From contig CAJNOQ010002879.1 of assembly GCA_905250885.1 (NCBI GenBank), positions 1-22,278 on the forward strand: 22,278 nucleotides of DNA, written 5' to 3'. This document shows positions 1 through 10,021 of this stretch, piece after piece. The position numbers and the translations under genes are program-made. The notes under the pieces are model-generated. The model searched no databases, was not told where the DNA came from, and was given only the letters and a program-made list of their open reading frames with translations. The first letter of the stretch is position 1. The number at the start of each line of letters is the position of its first letter. This DNA comes from Didymodactylos carnosus (Eukaryota; Rotifera; Eurotatoria; Philodinida; Philodinidae).

Positions 1-126
1 GTTTTAATTGTTTAATTTTTATTTTTTATTATTTGATTAAAACTTTTTATTAAAATTCTTAATATGATAGCCGCATTGGTTTTAAAATTTTTATTCTTAA
101 CTTTGCCCATAAACTCGAAAAACGTT

Positions 127-1072
127 ATTTTGAATATTGTTAATTTCCCCTAACTATCACATTCCCAGGAATTGTAATGGGTGTGGCCTCTCAATATTTT
201 CAATTTTTCTCGTGTTTCTTTACGACTGAAAAGTTAATTTTTTTTTGGAAAAGTTGCGTAGCGAAACACTCTACAAAACCATACCTGAAGTTTAATTTCA
301 AAACTTCAATCAAGAAAACTACCCAGATTATACGAAAGACAAAAAACTGCATCCAAAACGATTTCATATGTGAACATTTTGAAAGTGAGAAAAATTGAAT
401 TAGCCATTTTGTAGCCCTCACTTCGCTCTATCTTTTAGCTACACTTCAAATTTTTTCACATGAAAACCCATGAGATATAATGATTTTTCTATCTATTATC
501 GGGCCATTTTCTTATCACTTTTTTAAATTCTAGGTATAGTGGTGCTTTTACTAAAAAAGTTCCATAATTCCATCAAAACAAAAGCTTTTTCGATCGGGTT
601 TGTTTTGTTTTATTCAGAAATGATTACTCTTTTCCACCTAACCGCAAAATCAAAACTTCAATCATATTTTTTTGTTTCTTGCTTCGGTACATTGTTGGAA
701 ACGGGGGTTGTTAATTTTTGATCCTTCTCGACCACATCACCTGTTCTAAAAGACTTTTTACGAACCATGAGAAAGAGTACATTCAAAAGTACAACACGAA
801 CTGTATTCTCATTTTTGCTATATTTTTTAAATACCAGATTTTCAAAGCTTTTATTTTTTTGTCTTTCGTATAATCTGGGTGGTTTTCTTGATTGAAGTTT
901 TGAAATTAAAGAGAGATAGAGTATGTAGAGTATTTCGCTACGCAACTTTTCCAAAAAAAAATTAACTTTTCAGTCGTAAAGAAACACGAGAAAAATTGAA
1001 AATATTGAGAGGCCACACCCATTACAATTCCTGGGAATGTGATAGGTAGGGGAAATTAACAATATTCAAAAT
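127..1072. mobile_element. Long inverted-repeat (foldback/MITE-like) element
   Basis: Two arms of about 220 bp, 127-346 and 855-1072, are reverse complements of each other. They are almost identical over the outer 140 bp, where I see a single mismatch, and diverge slightly further in through substitutions and small indels around 267-290 / 905-930. About 500 bp of AT-rich DNA separates them. The arms stop matching abruptly outside 127 and 1072. I see no clear target-site duplication and no transposase; the small open frames inside are mirror images of each other across the arms. The superfamily is unknown. The closeness of the arms implies a young element or ongoing conversion between them. 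Confidence 0.85.
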
Positions 1073-1507
1073 TTTTGCCAACAAATAATTTCAAATTCAG
1101 GCCGCTTGGAAAGCTGGGGCTAATAGAGAATTTCAAGCGTTACCAGAATATATAATTATTTTTCTAAAATGTATTTCTATATTCATAATAAATTCAAAAA
1201 TATAACTGAAACTATTTTTTTCCAGATAGATATTTGTAGACTATCTATTATATGAATAGATAGTCTACAAAATATTGATGGTGAAGAAATGCTTTTTGGA
1301 GTAATTAGATAGATTTATTGTGATTTTCAATACGTGATTCAAACGGGTGCTAAAACATCCGAAATAATTGCTTAAAATTATCATTTACATTTAGTAACAT
1401 AAATATTGGATAGAAAAAGAACATTAGAAGTAGTTTAATGAAGCAAGAAATTGTATGGAAAAATAGATTATATGATTTACGCCTTATTCTTTTAGAATAC
1501 TGGATGG
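1073..1507. other. AT-rich non-coding stretch with one strong hairpin
   Basis: No coding region is visible. The only structure is a perfect 17-bp stem (1233-1249 with 1255-1271) around a 5-base loop, containing the core GTAGACTATCTATT. One further imperfect step extends it outward. Confidence 0.6.
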
Positions 1508-1775
1508 ACCAGATTAAACGATACACTTTTGCACACAGTTTTTCTCTGACATAGATTTTGAGTAGAAATATTGTTTTAGTGCCAATCATACTTCTACATT
1601 TTATTTGCCTTCATTCTTTGTCAATTATTAAATCAATAAAACACCGTGGAAATATTAGAGTTTTCGAGTCTGCCAGAATAGAAAATCCTCTATCTTCTCG
1701 CACTACAACAGAATTTCTAGACCAAACCTATGTAAGAGAAAAACTGCGTACAAAAGTGTGTTATTTAATCTAATC
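1508..1775. repeat. Imperfect inverted repeat pair
   Basis: Arms of about 62 bp at 1508-1569 and 1712-1775 are inverted copies with roughly 75-80% identity. Shared blocks include GAGAAAAACTG and ACAAAAGTGT. The 140-bp spacer has no gene. Probably an old MITE, but no target duplication was found. Confidence 0.6.
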
Positions 1776-2134
1776 TATATGTGTCAAATGGAAAAATTCC
1801 ATTATAGTATTTTAAATTGATACGGTGAAAAAATATGAAATCAATTTTGTACGATTACAGAATTGCAGACTTGTAATACATGACCAATAAGTTTGTAAAC
1901 AACAATTCAACTTTATTTAGCTGTAAAGTAACGTTATCTCAAGACAAAAATAGCTTAGCTATATCATTACCATAACAACCGGATGTAGTATCGGTTAATC
2001 AACACCGAAGAAACCGATGTTCGGTTTAAACCGACACTGAAAAAACTGAACATTGTTACATTCAAGAAATTTTCATAGATGGTACTATTTAGCTGTGAAG
2101 ATGATTGCAAGCCAGAGAACCGATGATATAACAA

Positions 2135-2486
2135 GTACTCTTAAAAAAAAATAGGTACTCTACCAAACCTAAAATGGGTTTAAACTTTTGTCACCATCTA
2201 TATACCTTTTTAAGGTTTCATACAAACTACGAAACCTTTTAAAGTTTCATACAAACTACGAAACCTTTTAAGGTTTCGTACAGTACCCTAAGTTCGTCAC
2301 TGGAAAAACTTTGTGTAAAAACACAAAAAAAGTGTTTTCTCAGTGTTCTCAAGCTTTTCCCAGTCACGGATTTAGCTAAGTAAAACGGTATATAGTTTGT
2401 ACGAAACCTTAAAAAAGTATATAGAAGGTGACAAAAGTTTAAACTCTTTTTAGGTTCGGTAGAGTACCTTTTTTTTAAGAGAGTAC
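2135..2486. mobile_element. 352-bp MITE with long terminal inverted repeats
   Basis: Arms 2135-2229 and 2393-2486 are inverted copies with about 90% identity. Both begin GTACTCT, followed by a poly-A tract, then GGTACTCTACC, and share an AGTTTAAACTTTTGTCACC-like block. The 160-bp interior holds a short tandem repeat (2204-2280). No clear target duplication flanks it and there is no coding capacity. It lies inside the CGGTT element. Confidence 0.8.
2204..2280. repeat. Short tandem repeat, about 28-29 bp unit, 2.7 copies
   Basis: The unit contains ACCTTTTAAGGTTTC followed by ATACAAACTACG. Copies lie at 2204-2231, 2232-2260 and, partially, 2261-2280. Each unit also contains the internal palindrome AAACCTTTTAAGGTTT, and the first copy merges into the left arm of the surrounding MITE. 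Confidence 0.75.
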
Positions 2487-3080
2487 ACCTACTACTTATC
2501 TAACTAGATATACACCAGTTATTTCGATTACTGTCGGTTAAGCGCTGAAGACCAACCGCCAACCGATATCGGTTATGCTTATAACCGACCATAACCGATA
2601 GATTCTGGGAAGAAATTCATCATTGTTCTGCGTCTAGAGCACTATAATAACTGACGCATGCCCCGGGACATAACACAGATGTTCAGAAGAAGAAACATAT
2701 GCATACTCCATCCACTAAGGGGCAAGTAACAGATATTGAATTCGTTCTTCAAGTCAAGACGACGCAGATTTGTGTGTTTTTTTTTCTGGTTTTGGCGGCT
2801 TGAGATTTTTTGACTAGTCGTTGACCGAAACCGGCACACAGCTACGAAATATAAAGAAACATTCGAACTTATCCATTGACTAAGATAAAATCAGATGTTC
2901 CTTTGATAATAGTAAATAGATGTTATGTGCTAACTCTTTAAATCATTTTAAAACCTTAAACAAAAATGTTTTGGAGTTTTTCGGCGTCGGTTTAGAAAAG
3001 AACATCGGTTTCTTCAATGTCGATTTTTCGGTTTGAAAATCGAAACCGTTGCATACCTAGATGTAGTCGGTTATGCTGAA

Positions 3081-3918
3081 CATGTCTTATTTATCGTCGA
3101 TCATTCTGTTTTTCTCTGCGATATATCCCTTGCCTACGGGATAGCCAGAAGCAAAGGACAACGTTTAGTGATATGTTTGTTACTGCGATTGTATCTAAAA
3201 ATTAAAGAGCAAACAGTTCTATCCAAACAGTATCAAAAGCAGGTTTCTTCATTCACTTTTTCGTGTTGAATAACAAAAACTTGATTTCGAATCTTTACAG
3301 TGAAGAGGTCGCTCAAAGAATTACGTTTTTAAGTTAATTTATACGTTTTAAGTGTTATGTTTAAGCTTTTATTATAATTTTTTTTTAATTTTCACTCTGC
3401 AGAACCAATTTAAAACACTAAAACACACTTATTCTCACTCAGCTCGGTGTGCTCTATCCAACCATGTATGAATTAATGAAAACAAATTGGTGTGGAAACT
3501 ATGAATTTCCGGCACCTTCCATTTCACTCAAAGACAATCTGAAATCAATACAAGTTCTTTAGTTTCCATATGCGAAGAATAACCTTTCCAACAATATTCA
3601 GGACTCATAAACAACTATCTCTTCAGTTATGGTGAGGTTAGTATATAGTATAGATTTCAGGACTTTTAGTAAAACTGTTATAACTATTAATTGAAGTATC
3701 GCTTGATGCGCTAAGCGACACTTCATTTTAGTCAAAAATGTTTGCTCTACAAAATAATAACCACTCCTCTGAGAGATGTATCAAAATCATGTGTTATTGC
3801 ACCTCAATATTTATTTAATTATTCTTACAGTTTTTGTTTAGACAAAAATACTGTTCTCATTTATTAAAAACCAACTACAAATAACGTAGACAAAACGAAG
3901 GAACTTCTTTTTCACTGT
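3081..3918. other. Intergenic, no gene seen
   Basis: AT-rich, no coding signal on either strand. One hairpin is present: 3691-3704 pairs with 3713-3725 (core GAAGTATCGCTT / AAGCGACACTTC, one mismatch). This region lies downstream of the 3' end of the NPDC1-like gene. Confidence 0.55.
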
Positions 3919-3924
3919 TTTATT
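3919..3924 (-). promoter_or_regulatory. Candidate polyadenylation signal of the NPDC1-like gene
   Basis: On the minus strand this reads AATAAA, about 150 bases past the stop codon at 4076-4078. Position and sequence suit a 3' end of the gene, but the hexamer is common in AT-rich DNA. Confidence 0.5.
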
Positions 3925-4075
3925 GACGATAACTAAAATAGAAATATCTTACAAAGTCGATAGTTAAAACTAGAGTTCACCAACAGAAGAAATTAGTCAG
4001 AGAGATGGCTATCACCGAGAAATAGAAACGTCAAAAGCAAAAATGGCATGAATAGTTGTAGGAGAGTTCGTATTT

Positions 4076-4243
4076 TTATGACATTGTTTTGTCATTGCCA
4101 CGTATCGGTGACGTTGAGAGTGGTGGAGTCGTTGAGATTGGTTGTGGATGATGGTTTGTTATTGAATGATGAGGCGATGATGAGAGAGCAACAGCTGGAT
4201 CTGGTTCATTGAACAATGGATTACGTACTTCCATTTCGCCAGT
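4076..4243 (-). CDS. NPDC1: NPDC1-like gene, last exon (TGEMEVRNPLF and Pro/Ser tail)
   Basis: Acceptor TATTTTTAG, 55 codons and TAA. It opens with TGEMEVRNPLFNEPDP, continuous with YECPGLAP of the preceding exon exactly as in the family, then a Ser/Pro/His-rich, poorly conserved end. Confidence 0.92.
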   Translation of the reverse strand, partial: TGEMEVRNPLFNEPDPAVALSSSPHHSITNHHPQPISTTPPLSTSPIRGNDKTMS

Positions 4244-7200
4244 CTAAAAATAGAAATTGTAAAAATCTATGTTGAAAGATGATTTAGGCTAGAATGGTAC
4301 CAGTTTCCATCAAAATATGTCGTCAATTTTAATTGGTTTATATCTTACACAACTCAATTCAATAATTGCATAAAGCTAAATTCACCGTTTTTTTCGCTTT
4401 GGAGGTTTTTGCTTTGGAGGTTTGGAGTTAAGAATGAATAATAAAAACTCATGGACTTACCGGTGCTAAACCTGGACATTCATAAACCGTATAATCTCCA
4501 CCAGCCGTATCATCATCTGATTCATCTGAATTCACTGGTTTCTGATCCATATGTGCCCTAGAATGACAAGAAATAAAGAATTTTGTAAATTTTAATCAAA
4601 ACAATGTAGAGTTTTAATGTTAGTCATGTTATTTCCAGCAAAAAAATATATTTTTAAAACAAGTAAGTCAACAGAATCAACATTTTTCATGATCACAGTT
4701 ATGATTAGATTTCAGTTTTCAATAGATAACCTCTTAACTTTATTTTACATCTTACTTGTTTGATGCTCATTAGAAAGTATTATCTAATTTAAATTAAAAC
4801 ATACTTTTCTTTTGCCATCATTTGTAATCGCTGTTGTTGATAATGATACATTTGTGCGCTTTGTGCTAATTTTCGATCGGACATTGTTGACGACGGTGAT
4901 ATTCGAGAGTCTTTTGATGGTCCGGTGACACCATACGATGGATATTCAGCCTCAGCCGCTGCTTCAGCACGTTTTTGTACTCTAAATAGATGAATAAAAT
5001 ATATAGAGTTAAAATATTGATAGATATCAAATAGTTCTAATACATACCTGTACCAGAAGACAGCTGCTCCAACTAATCCGACTACACCAACTAAACTACA
5101 CGTGGCAACAATAGCTAAAAAATACATAAATGTATACAAGAAAAGGGTAAAAAATTTAGATAATAATTTGCTATATAACTGAAGTTTTTCTCGGCTTGTT
5201 CAGTTTTTTGGAAAGTTAAGTGTCTACACTTTTAAACCTACCTAGAAAAACCGTGTCATTTCGTCGTTTTTTCTTGCCTTCTTCCGCTAATCCATACTGT
5301 AATCGTGCTAATATCTCTGTTTTACTATCGACAATCCATGGATAATCCGGATTATTAATATGATTTATTTCTTTAATTGGTGGAGTCAGTTTATTCACTT
5401 TTAATCCATTATCATCATTTAATGTTAGACCATCTGTAAGAAAGACAAAGTTTTTAGATGGCATAATTGTTAATTGCTTGAAAAAGTCTTCGAAAAAGAC
5501 TGAGACTAGTACTCATCTCGATTATTATTTACCCGGTAACAAGTGATCATTTTTATGATGTTCACGTTTTACTGCATCGCCAATATCATCAACCAACGAT
5601 TCCCATTGAAACGCATCACGTTCTAAATGAATATAAATAATAACAAAATCGTTATAGAATTAAACAGAAAAACAACAAACTCACGAAATAAAACAAAATG
5701 GTCAGGTTTCATCCAATCCCCTAGCATTACGAAAGCCCAGTAAAAAGTAAGGATTTCGTAACACAGTAAAAAGACATAAATTAAAAAAAAACAGGGCTTT
5801 CGTAAAGATAATGCAAAGGGATTAATGTCTAAGCAGATGCTATAACAGGGCTTCCGTAACGAAGTCTGTGGGTACTTTTTACGGTAAAATAGCTGAAGAT
5901 TAATGTCCTCTAATAGGACTTTCGTAACAGCCTTTTACAGGGCTTTTATAACGAAGTGTATATTTTACTTTTCACGTTGAAATGATGTGTGATTGTACTC
6001 ATTCACTCTGGCTGTTTCTATCTGTTTTCTCTTTCATTTACAATAAGAAGTATCATTCGTTACGAAAGCCCTGTAATAATACAGCATTATTATTTATATC
6101 TGGGATAAGAAGTACATATAGACTCCGTTACGAAAGCGATGTAAAAGAGTCTTACGAAAACCGTGTCAGAGCATCTACTAGAGATTAGTCCCTTGCATTA
6201 TCGTTACGAAAGCCCTGTCAGAGCATCTACTAGAGATTAGTTCCTTGCATTATCGTTACGAAAGCGCTGTCAGAGCATCTACTAGAGATTAGTCTCTTGC
6301 ATTATCGTTACGAAAGCCCTGTTAGTGATCTTAGTGACTGACTATCTCATAGAGAGGATTCGATCTCATTAATAGTGTTACGAAGGCTATGTAAAAACAG
6401 ATACGAAAACCCTGCTATTTTTTTAGTACAAAAGCCCTGTAAAAAAAGAGGAGTTTGGATAAAACGCCACCAACAAAACAAAAAATTTTTAGCAATAAAT
6501 AAACTTCTAGCACCAGAAAGAAGAGCTCAACATTCTAATCGCTAGAAATATAAGTAAAATATTCAATATTCTGAATATGAAATTTTTCAAATATTTCTTC
6601 AAACTATAACACAAGATAAACGAAACAAACATAAAGTCAGCAGTTTCTGTTTTGAACAAGCGTTTAGACAGTAGTAAGTCTCAGTTAACAGTCAAATTTA
6701 TGGTGTTTTATTATCAAAAAACCGAGAAAAAAAAAATAGATTTTATGCTACTGTGTATAAATTGTTCTGTTTTTTTTTTTCTATTTCTATTTCTAATCAT
6801 TTTGTTTTATCTTGTCTAGCACGACGACTACAATAAGCGGAAGAGAAGAGGAAAAAACACACTATTGTATGTTTTATATTTTTATCATCATGATGAACGT
6901 CATCAAAAAAAATTAGAGTTACGTGTATAGAATGAAACGACCATTCGTTTCTTCTAATCTATTCTATAATGGAATAAAAAAAAGAAAAAAAAAAGAAGAA
7001 ATGTGCCTAGCTAGTATGTTTTGTGAAAAATGATGAAAAATTGATCGAACTTAAGATATGTGTTCAAGTGGAAAAAGAAAAAAAAAGACTCTGTATATTA
7101 TTTGTATTAGTTGAATGAAGTGTGTGAACAGTAATAATTATTATCATTTGTAACAACAAAAAATATTCTAAGAATTATATTTTGATGATCATAATAAATA

Positions 7201-8307
7201 AACATCTCAAACTAAAGTGTGATTTATCGAGTTTTTTTCTATAGGAAAAAAATGACATTAAAATCACTCATTCTAATCTAAAAGAGATCAGATTCAAATG
7301 AACGTACAAAATATATTTTTAAATAGTTAACTTATATTTAATGAAAAAATATATAGTTTATAATTAAAGGTCAATCAATTGTTTCATTTAAAACTATTTT
7401 TCATATTTTTCAAATATTAAAAATTCTTAGAAATTTTTCTCAAATATTTAATTTCGAATAGAAAAAAATGCAAAAAAAGTTAAAAGAATAATTTTAAGTT
7501 CTTAAAAAAAAAAAAGTATTTTTATTAGTTTCATACAAAATCAGCTCCACTTATTCAACTTCTGTCTGTCTCATGTACTCAATAGAACATTAATGATAGA
7601 TTAAAATCGTATAGTTGTAGTTGTATGAAACAAATTGTCATACAATTTGTTTTCTTGAACAAATTTTATCGCACTTTTTTTTTCTTGAAAAGAAATGAAA
7701 TGAAAAGATACACATAAATTAAAGATTTTTTTTATGAATATACCTCCTGCTCAAGAGGAAAATCATATTGATGTCTAAATAGTCAACAAAAATTTGTTAA
7801 AAGTCATTTTAAAACTAATTTTGAGAATTATTTTATAAATTATAAGAGAAAAATTTCATTCTATTTGTAAAAAAAGAAAGAAACATGATTTGTATAACTC
7901 AATCGAACATACAAACAAAAAATAGTTAAAGATTTAATTAATATCATTATGTTCTCTAAAGATGAAATATTGATGAAAAAATTTAAGAAATGTTTGACTA
8001 GATAAATATATACAATATATATGATAAATCTATTCAAAAATATATTGTTTATAATTTTAATATTGTAATTAATGTTAAATAAAATATTTTAAATTAATAA
8101 TCTCCTACTTTCATTTATTTGTTGTTCTTGTTCTTTTATTTTCTCCTCATCTGATTGCTGTTGTACAGGTTGATGATGAACTATTTCCTCATGATGTTGT
8201 GAATGATCATGGGGATATAATTTTGGTAATGGTAAATAAAATAATCTTGACGCTTGACACGTTTGAATTGTCAAATAAATTAAAATTAAGCGAGTTGAGG
8301 TAAACAT
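4076..8307 (-). CDS. NPDC1: NPDC1 / CAB-1 homologue, single-pass membrane protein (multi-exon gene)
   Basis: Exons in transcript order: 8307-8109, 5622-5533, 5433-5242, 5114-5048, 4981-4805, 4557-4461, 4243-4076. All borders are GT-AG, phases agree throughout, and the product is about 329 residues, close to human NPDC1. Order of parts: signal peptide (1-19), low-complexity His/Gln/Glu segment, an acidic/Trp-containing lumenal region (67-150), a membrane span at about 158-182, then a cytoplasmic tail. The tail has the family hallmarks: RISP, KLAQSAQMYHYQQQR, an acidic Ser-Asp patch, TVYECPGLAP and TGEMEVRNPLF. Known in the family: vertebrate NPDC1 is neural and linked to growth control; worm CAB-1 works with AEX-3 in neurosecretion. 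The C-terminal half is certain; the choice of first exon is inferred. An AATAAA lies 150 bases after the stop. Confidence 0.9.
4461..4557 (-). CDS. NPDC1: NPDC1-like gene, exon 6 (acidic patch and YECPGLAP)
   Basis: Acceptor ATTCTAG, donor GTAAGT, 97 bases. It encodes an acidic SDESDDDTAGGDYT stretch followed by VYECPGLAP, the near-invariant motif of NPDC1/CAB-1 proteins. Confidence 0.93.
4805..4981 (-). CDS. NPDC1: NPDC1-like gene, exon 5 (cytoplasmic conserved region)
   Basis: Acceptor ATTTAG, donor GTATGT, phase 2 at both ends, 58 full codons. It carries the strongest family block, SDRKLAQSAQMYHYQQQRLQ, preceded by an Ala/Glu helix (KRAEAAAEAEYPSYG) and RISPSS. Confidence 0.93.
5048..5114 (-). 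CDS. NPDC1: NPDC1-like gene, exon 4 (transmembrane span)
   Basis: A 67-base exon between a TTTTTTAG acceptor and a CAG/GTATGT donor. It encodes IVATCSLVGVVGLVGAAVFW, a Gly/Val-rich membrane helix ending in WYR at the cytosolic face. The helix occupies the same place as that of vertebrate NPDC1. Confidence 0.9.
5242..5433 (-). CDS. NPDC1: NPDC1-like gene, exon 3 (lumenal region and juxtamembrane basic cluster)
   Basis: Acceptor TTCTTACAG, donor GTAGGT, phase 1 to phase 1, 63 full codons. It contains NNPDYPWIVDSKTEILARLQ and then EEGKKKRRND just before the membrane span. The pentabasic cluster sits on the predicted lumenal side, about 5 residues from the membrane, and could be a proprotein-convertase site. 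Confidence 0.88.
5533..5622 (-). CDS. NPDC1: NPDC1-like gene, exon 2 (lumenal region)
   Basis: Acceptor TTTAG before AACGTGATG, donor GTAAAT. Only the phase-1 reading is open (the other two stop), giving RDAFQWESLVDDIGDAVKRE and nine further residues. Acidic and helical, lumenal if the signal peptide is used. Confidence 0.85.
5727..6440. repeat. Palindromic array of a TTACGAAAGCCCTGT motif in intron 1
   Basis: The motif TTACGAAAGCCCTGT and variants occur about nine times on the plus strand between 6059 and 6440, and about five times inverted (ACAGGGCTTTCGTAA) between 5751 and 5950, with one more forward copy at 5727. The longer 52-bp unit found in tandem at 6167-6322 is present inverted at 5791-5844 with the same internal order (ATAATGCAA, GGGATTAAT, AGATGCT). 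The whole can fold into a large branched hairpin inside the NPDC1-like pre-mRNA. No coding content. It could be a degraded foldback transposon with subterminal repeats, or an intronic satellite. Confidence 0.8.
6167..6322. repeat. 52-bp tandem repeat, three copies
   Basis: Copies 6167-6218, 6219-6270 and 6271-6322, exactly 52 bp each and differing at only a few bases. Each starts CAGAGCATCTACTAGAGATT and ends with TTACGAAAGCCCTGT (the middle copy has GCGCTGT). They lie in the long first intron of the NPDC1-like gene. Confidence 0.92.
6441..8108. other. Rest of intron 1 of the NPDC1-like gene, no other gene seen
   Basis: Very AT-rich with long A and T runs. A 31-base exon-like segment at about 7744-7774 (minus strand, between TTTAG and GTATAT) was examined and is not phase-compatible with the gene. 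Confidence 0.5.
8109..8307 (-). CDS. NPDC1: NPDC1-like gene, first exon 1b (signal peptide)
   Basis: This exon encodes 66 residues plus one base. It starts at ATG 8305-8307, with an in-frame TAA three codons upstream and no acceptor between, so this is a true initiating exon. Residues 1-19 are a signal peptide (hydrophobic LILIYLTIQT, then CQA before the likely cut). A basic/Tyr stretch follows, then a His/Gln/Glu-rich tail that may form a short coiled coil. It ends AATGAAA at donor GTAGGA, phase 1, which joins exon 2 in frame across a 2486-bp intron. The donor is acceptable but weaker than that of exon 1a. Confidence 0.7.
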
Positions 8308-10021
8308 GTTTTTTTACTCAACACACATGTTCACCAAACAACTTCTTCACGATATGTCATCATAGAAATATCATACGTAGACGAAATCATGTTTTTATTT
8401 TTTTTTCTCTTCGTTTTATTTTTTTTTCTTCTTCTTCTTCTCTTGATTATGACGTACGTTCATGAAGAAGAAAAAAACTGAACGAACAAAAGATGATGCA
8501 CAGAGGAAAAGAAATAAAACTAAAAAAAAACAAAACATGGTACTGAAATAACGGAAATAGTGAAAAACAAAGACATTTTTTTTTTTTTTGTTTCTTTTTT
8601 TAGTATCATACAACGTTCTTAAATCGACAAAAATAGAGGACGACAAAATGGAGAGAAAGCAATCCATTTTTTTCTTCATCTTGTTTTTCTCAAATGTTAT
8701 AATAAAAAAAGCATCTTTATTTTTTATTTTTTTTTGCTGTAGGCGATTGAAAAAATGAACAAAGATATTTAAGTTATTTTCTTTTCTTTTTTTTTGTTGT
8801 TTAGAAGTTGACAAAAAAAAAAGGGGAAAAAGAACGATGCCATTCCGTTTCTCATCCTCCCATCGTGTATTGAGAGAGAGAGAGAGAGAAAACGATGAGC
8901 TATAATTAATTTTTAGTCGAATCACTTCGTATTCGTTGCAACTATAGTACATGTCTGAAGTTTAACAGCTCAGGTACTTGACACGATAGTTTAAAATCTA
9001 ATAAAATAGTGGGGTTTTTTTTTTCCTCTGTGTACGAGAAAATGTCAGAATATAAAAAAAATATTGAGTTTATTGTACATTTTGATCCATGTTCAAAAAT
9101 ACAAAATCAATTCTATTATGAATGAGAAATTCAAAGAATAAACAAGTATGATACAATATAGAAAAATCGACAGAGTTAAGAGATAATAATAAAGTCAACA
9201 AAACGTTAAATTAGAAGATAAAAACTACTTTTGTCACTAAAGTTTTACAGAGTTGCGTGATTAAATTAAACTGTAATTATTCAACAATTGATCGATCGAT
9301 AGTAATAGTCAGCTTATCTATCATTTTAAGATATTTCTATAAAAATAGAATGATTTTGTGTATGTTTCATAGAGAAATGAAGATTTATCAACTTTTATAC
9401 ACAATGAACGAATTCATCTATTAGTGATCTTTGAAGTATCCTATGATCGTTCATTGAGAGAGGACAAAAGAAGAACATATTGCTTGTTCTACTTTCTCTC
9501 TCTCACATTGTTCTACAATGTATATAGTTAGTTTTTCGTTTATAAATGAGATTTATCATTGGTCTTTCGTCTATATTTTCTTTTTTTTTACTCTTTTAAC
9601 AGAATACAGTAATGGTATGTTTTTTCTCCTTTAATGTGCTTTAGGCTACATATTAAAAGAAAAAGACGTAACAAGAGAACATATTTCGTTCAGATTTTGT
9701 TTCTTCTTTGAAATAAATGAAATTAAGACTTTTTATATACAAAGTATTTGAATAAATAACAAGAGCTTCTAAATCTCTAATATAAAACATAAAACCGAAC
9801 AAAATTCCAAGTTTTCTTTCTATAATCACCTAATCCGAGACGTACAACAAAAGAAAGAATGTGTATTAATTTTTTTATTTGTCTGTTGATGGAATCAGTT
9901 CACAAACCATAATATTTGTAATCAAATAATTTAATTTTTCTCAAAATCTTAGCACTGTTTTATAATATAAACAAACAATGTTTATCTGTTTTTGTCTCAC
10001 TGTTATATATAAATTCTTCTA
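8308..10021. other. Upstream of exon 1b: AT-rich, homopolymer and microsatellite tracts
   Basis: Probable 5' UTR and promoter region of exon 1b, and intron if exon 1a is used. It contains long T/A runs (for example 8576-8590), CTT runs near 8439-8451 and a (GA)9 tract at 8872-8889. The long open frame across 8416-8952 on the minus strand is low-complexity Lys/Phe/Leu coding from these tracts and is not a gene. Confidence 0.5.
8872..8889. repeat. (GA)9 microsatellite
   Basis: Perfect dinucleotide repeat, about 570 bases upstream of the exon 1b start codon on the minus strand, where it reads (TC)9. A GAGA-type promoter element is possible. Confidence 0.85.

Larger units (their letters stand above)
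1975..3080. mobile_element. CGGTT-rich inverted-repeat element (degraded)
   Basis: The stretch 1975-2060 read in reverse complement matches about 2965-3080 in order, with shared blocks such as AACATCGGTTTCTTC, GTCGGTTTA, and a terminal TACATCCGGTT / TAGATGTAGTCGGTT. A third cluster of the same AACCGAT/ATCGGTT words lies at 2525-2605. This looks like the two ends of an approximately 1.1-kb non-autonomous element plus an internal copy. The interior has no recognisable transposase and carries a second element (2135-2486), which must be the later insertion. The identity is moderate, so the element is old. Family unknown. Confidence 0.55.

Noticed and set aside
177..954. Open frames at 177-398, 200-421 and 658-954
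   Set aside because: They lie in the arms of the inverted repeat and mirror each other; no protein motif.
5727..6440. CRISPR-like reading of the 52-bp repeats
   Set aside because: The units are contiguous tandem copies without variable spacers, inside a eukaryotic intron.
7744..7774. Micro-exon candidate on the minus strand between TTTAG and GTATAT, readable as HQYDFPLEQE
   Set aside because: Its 31-base length breaks the phase between either first exon (phase 1) and exon 2, which must be entered in phase 1; every arrangement gives a stop.
8416..8952. 178-residue open frame on the minus strand
   Set aside because: Low-complexity Lys/Phe/Leu/Ser peptide produced by homopolymer and CTT/GA tracts; no domain.
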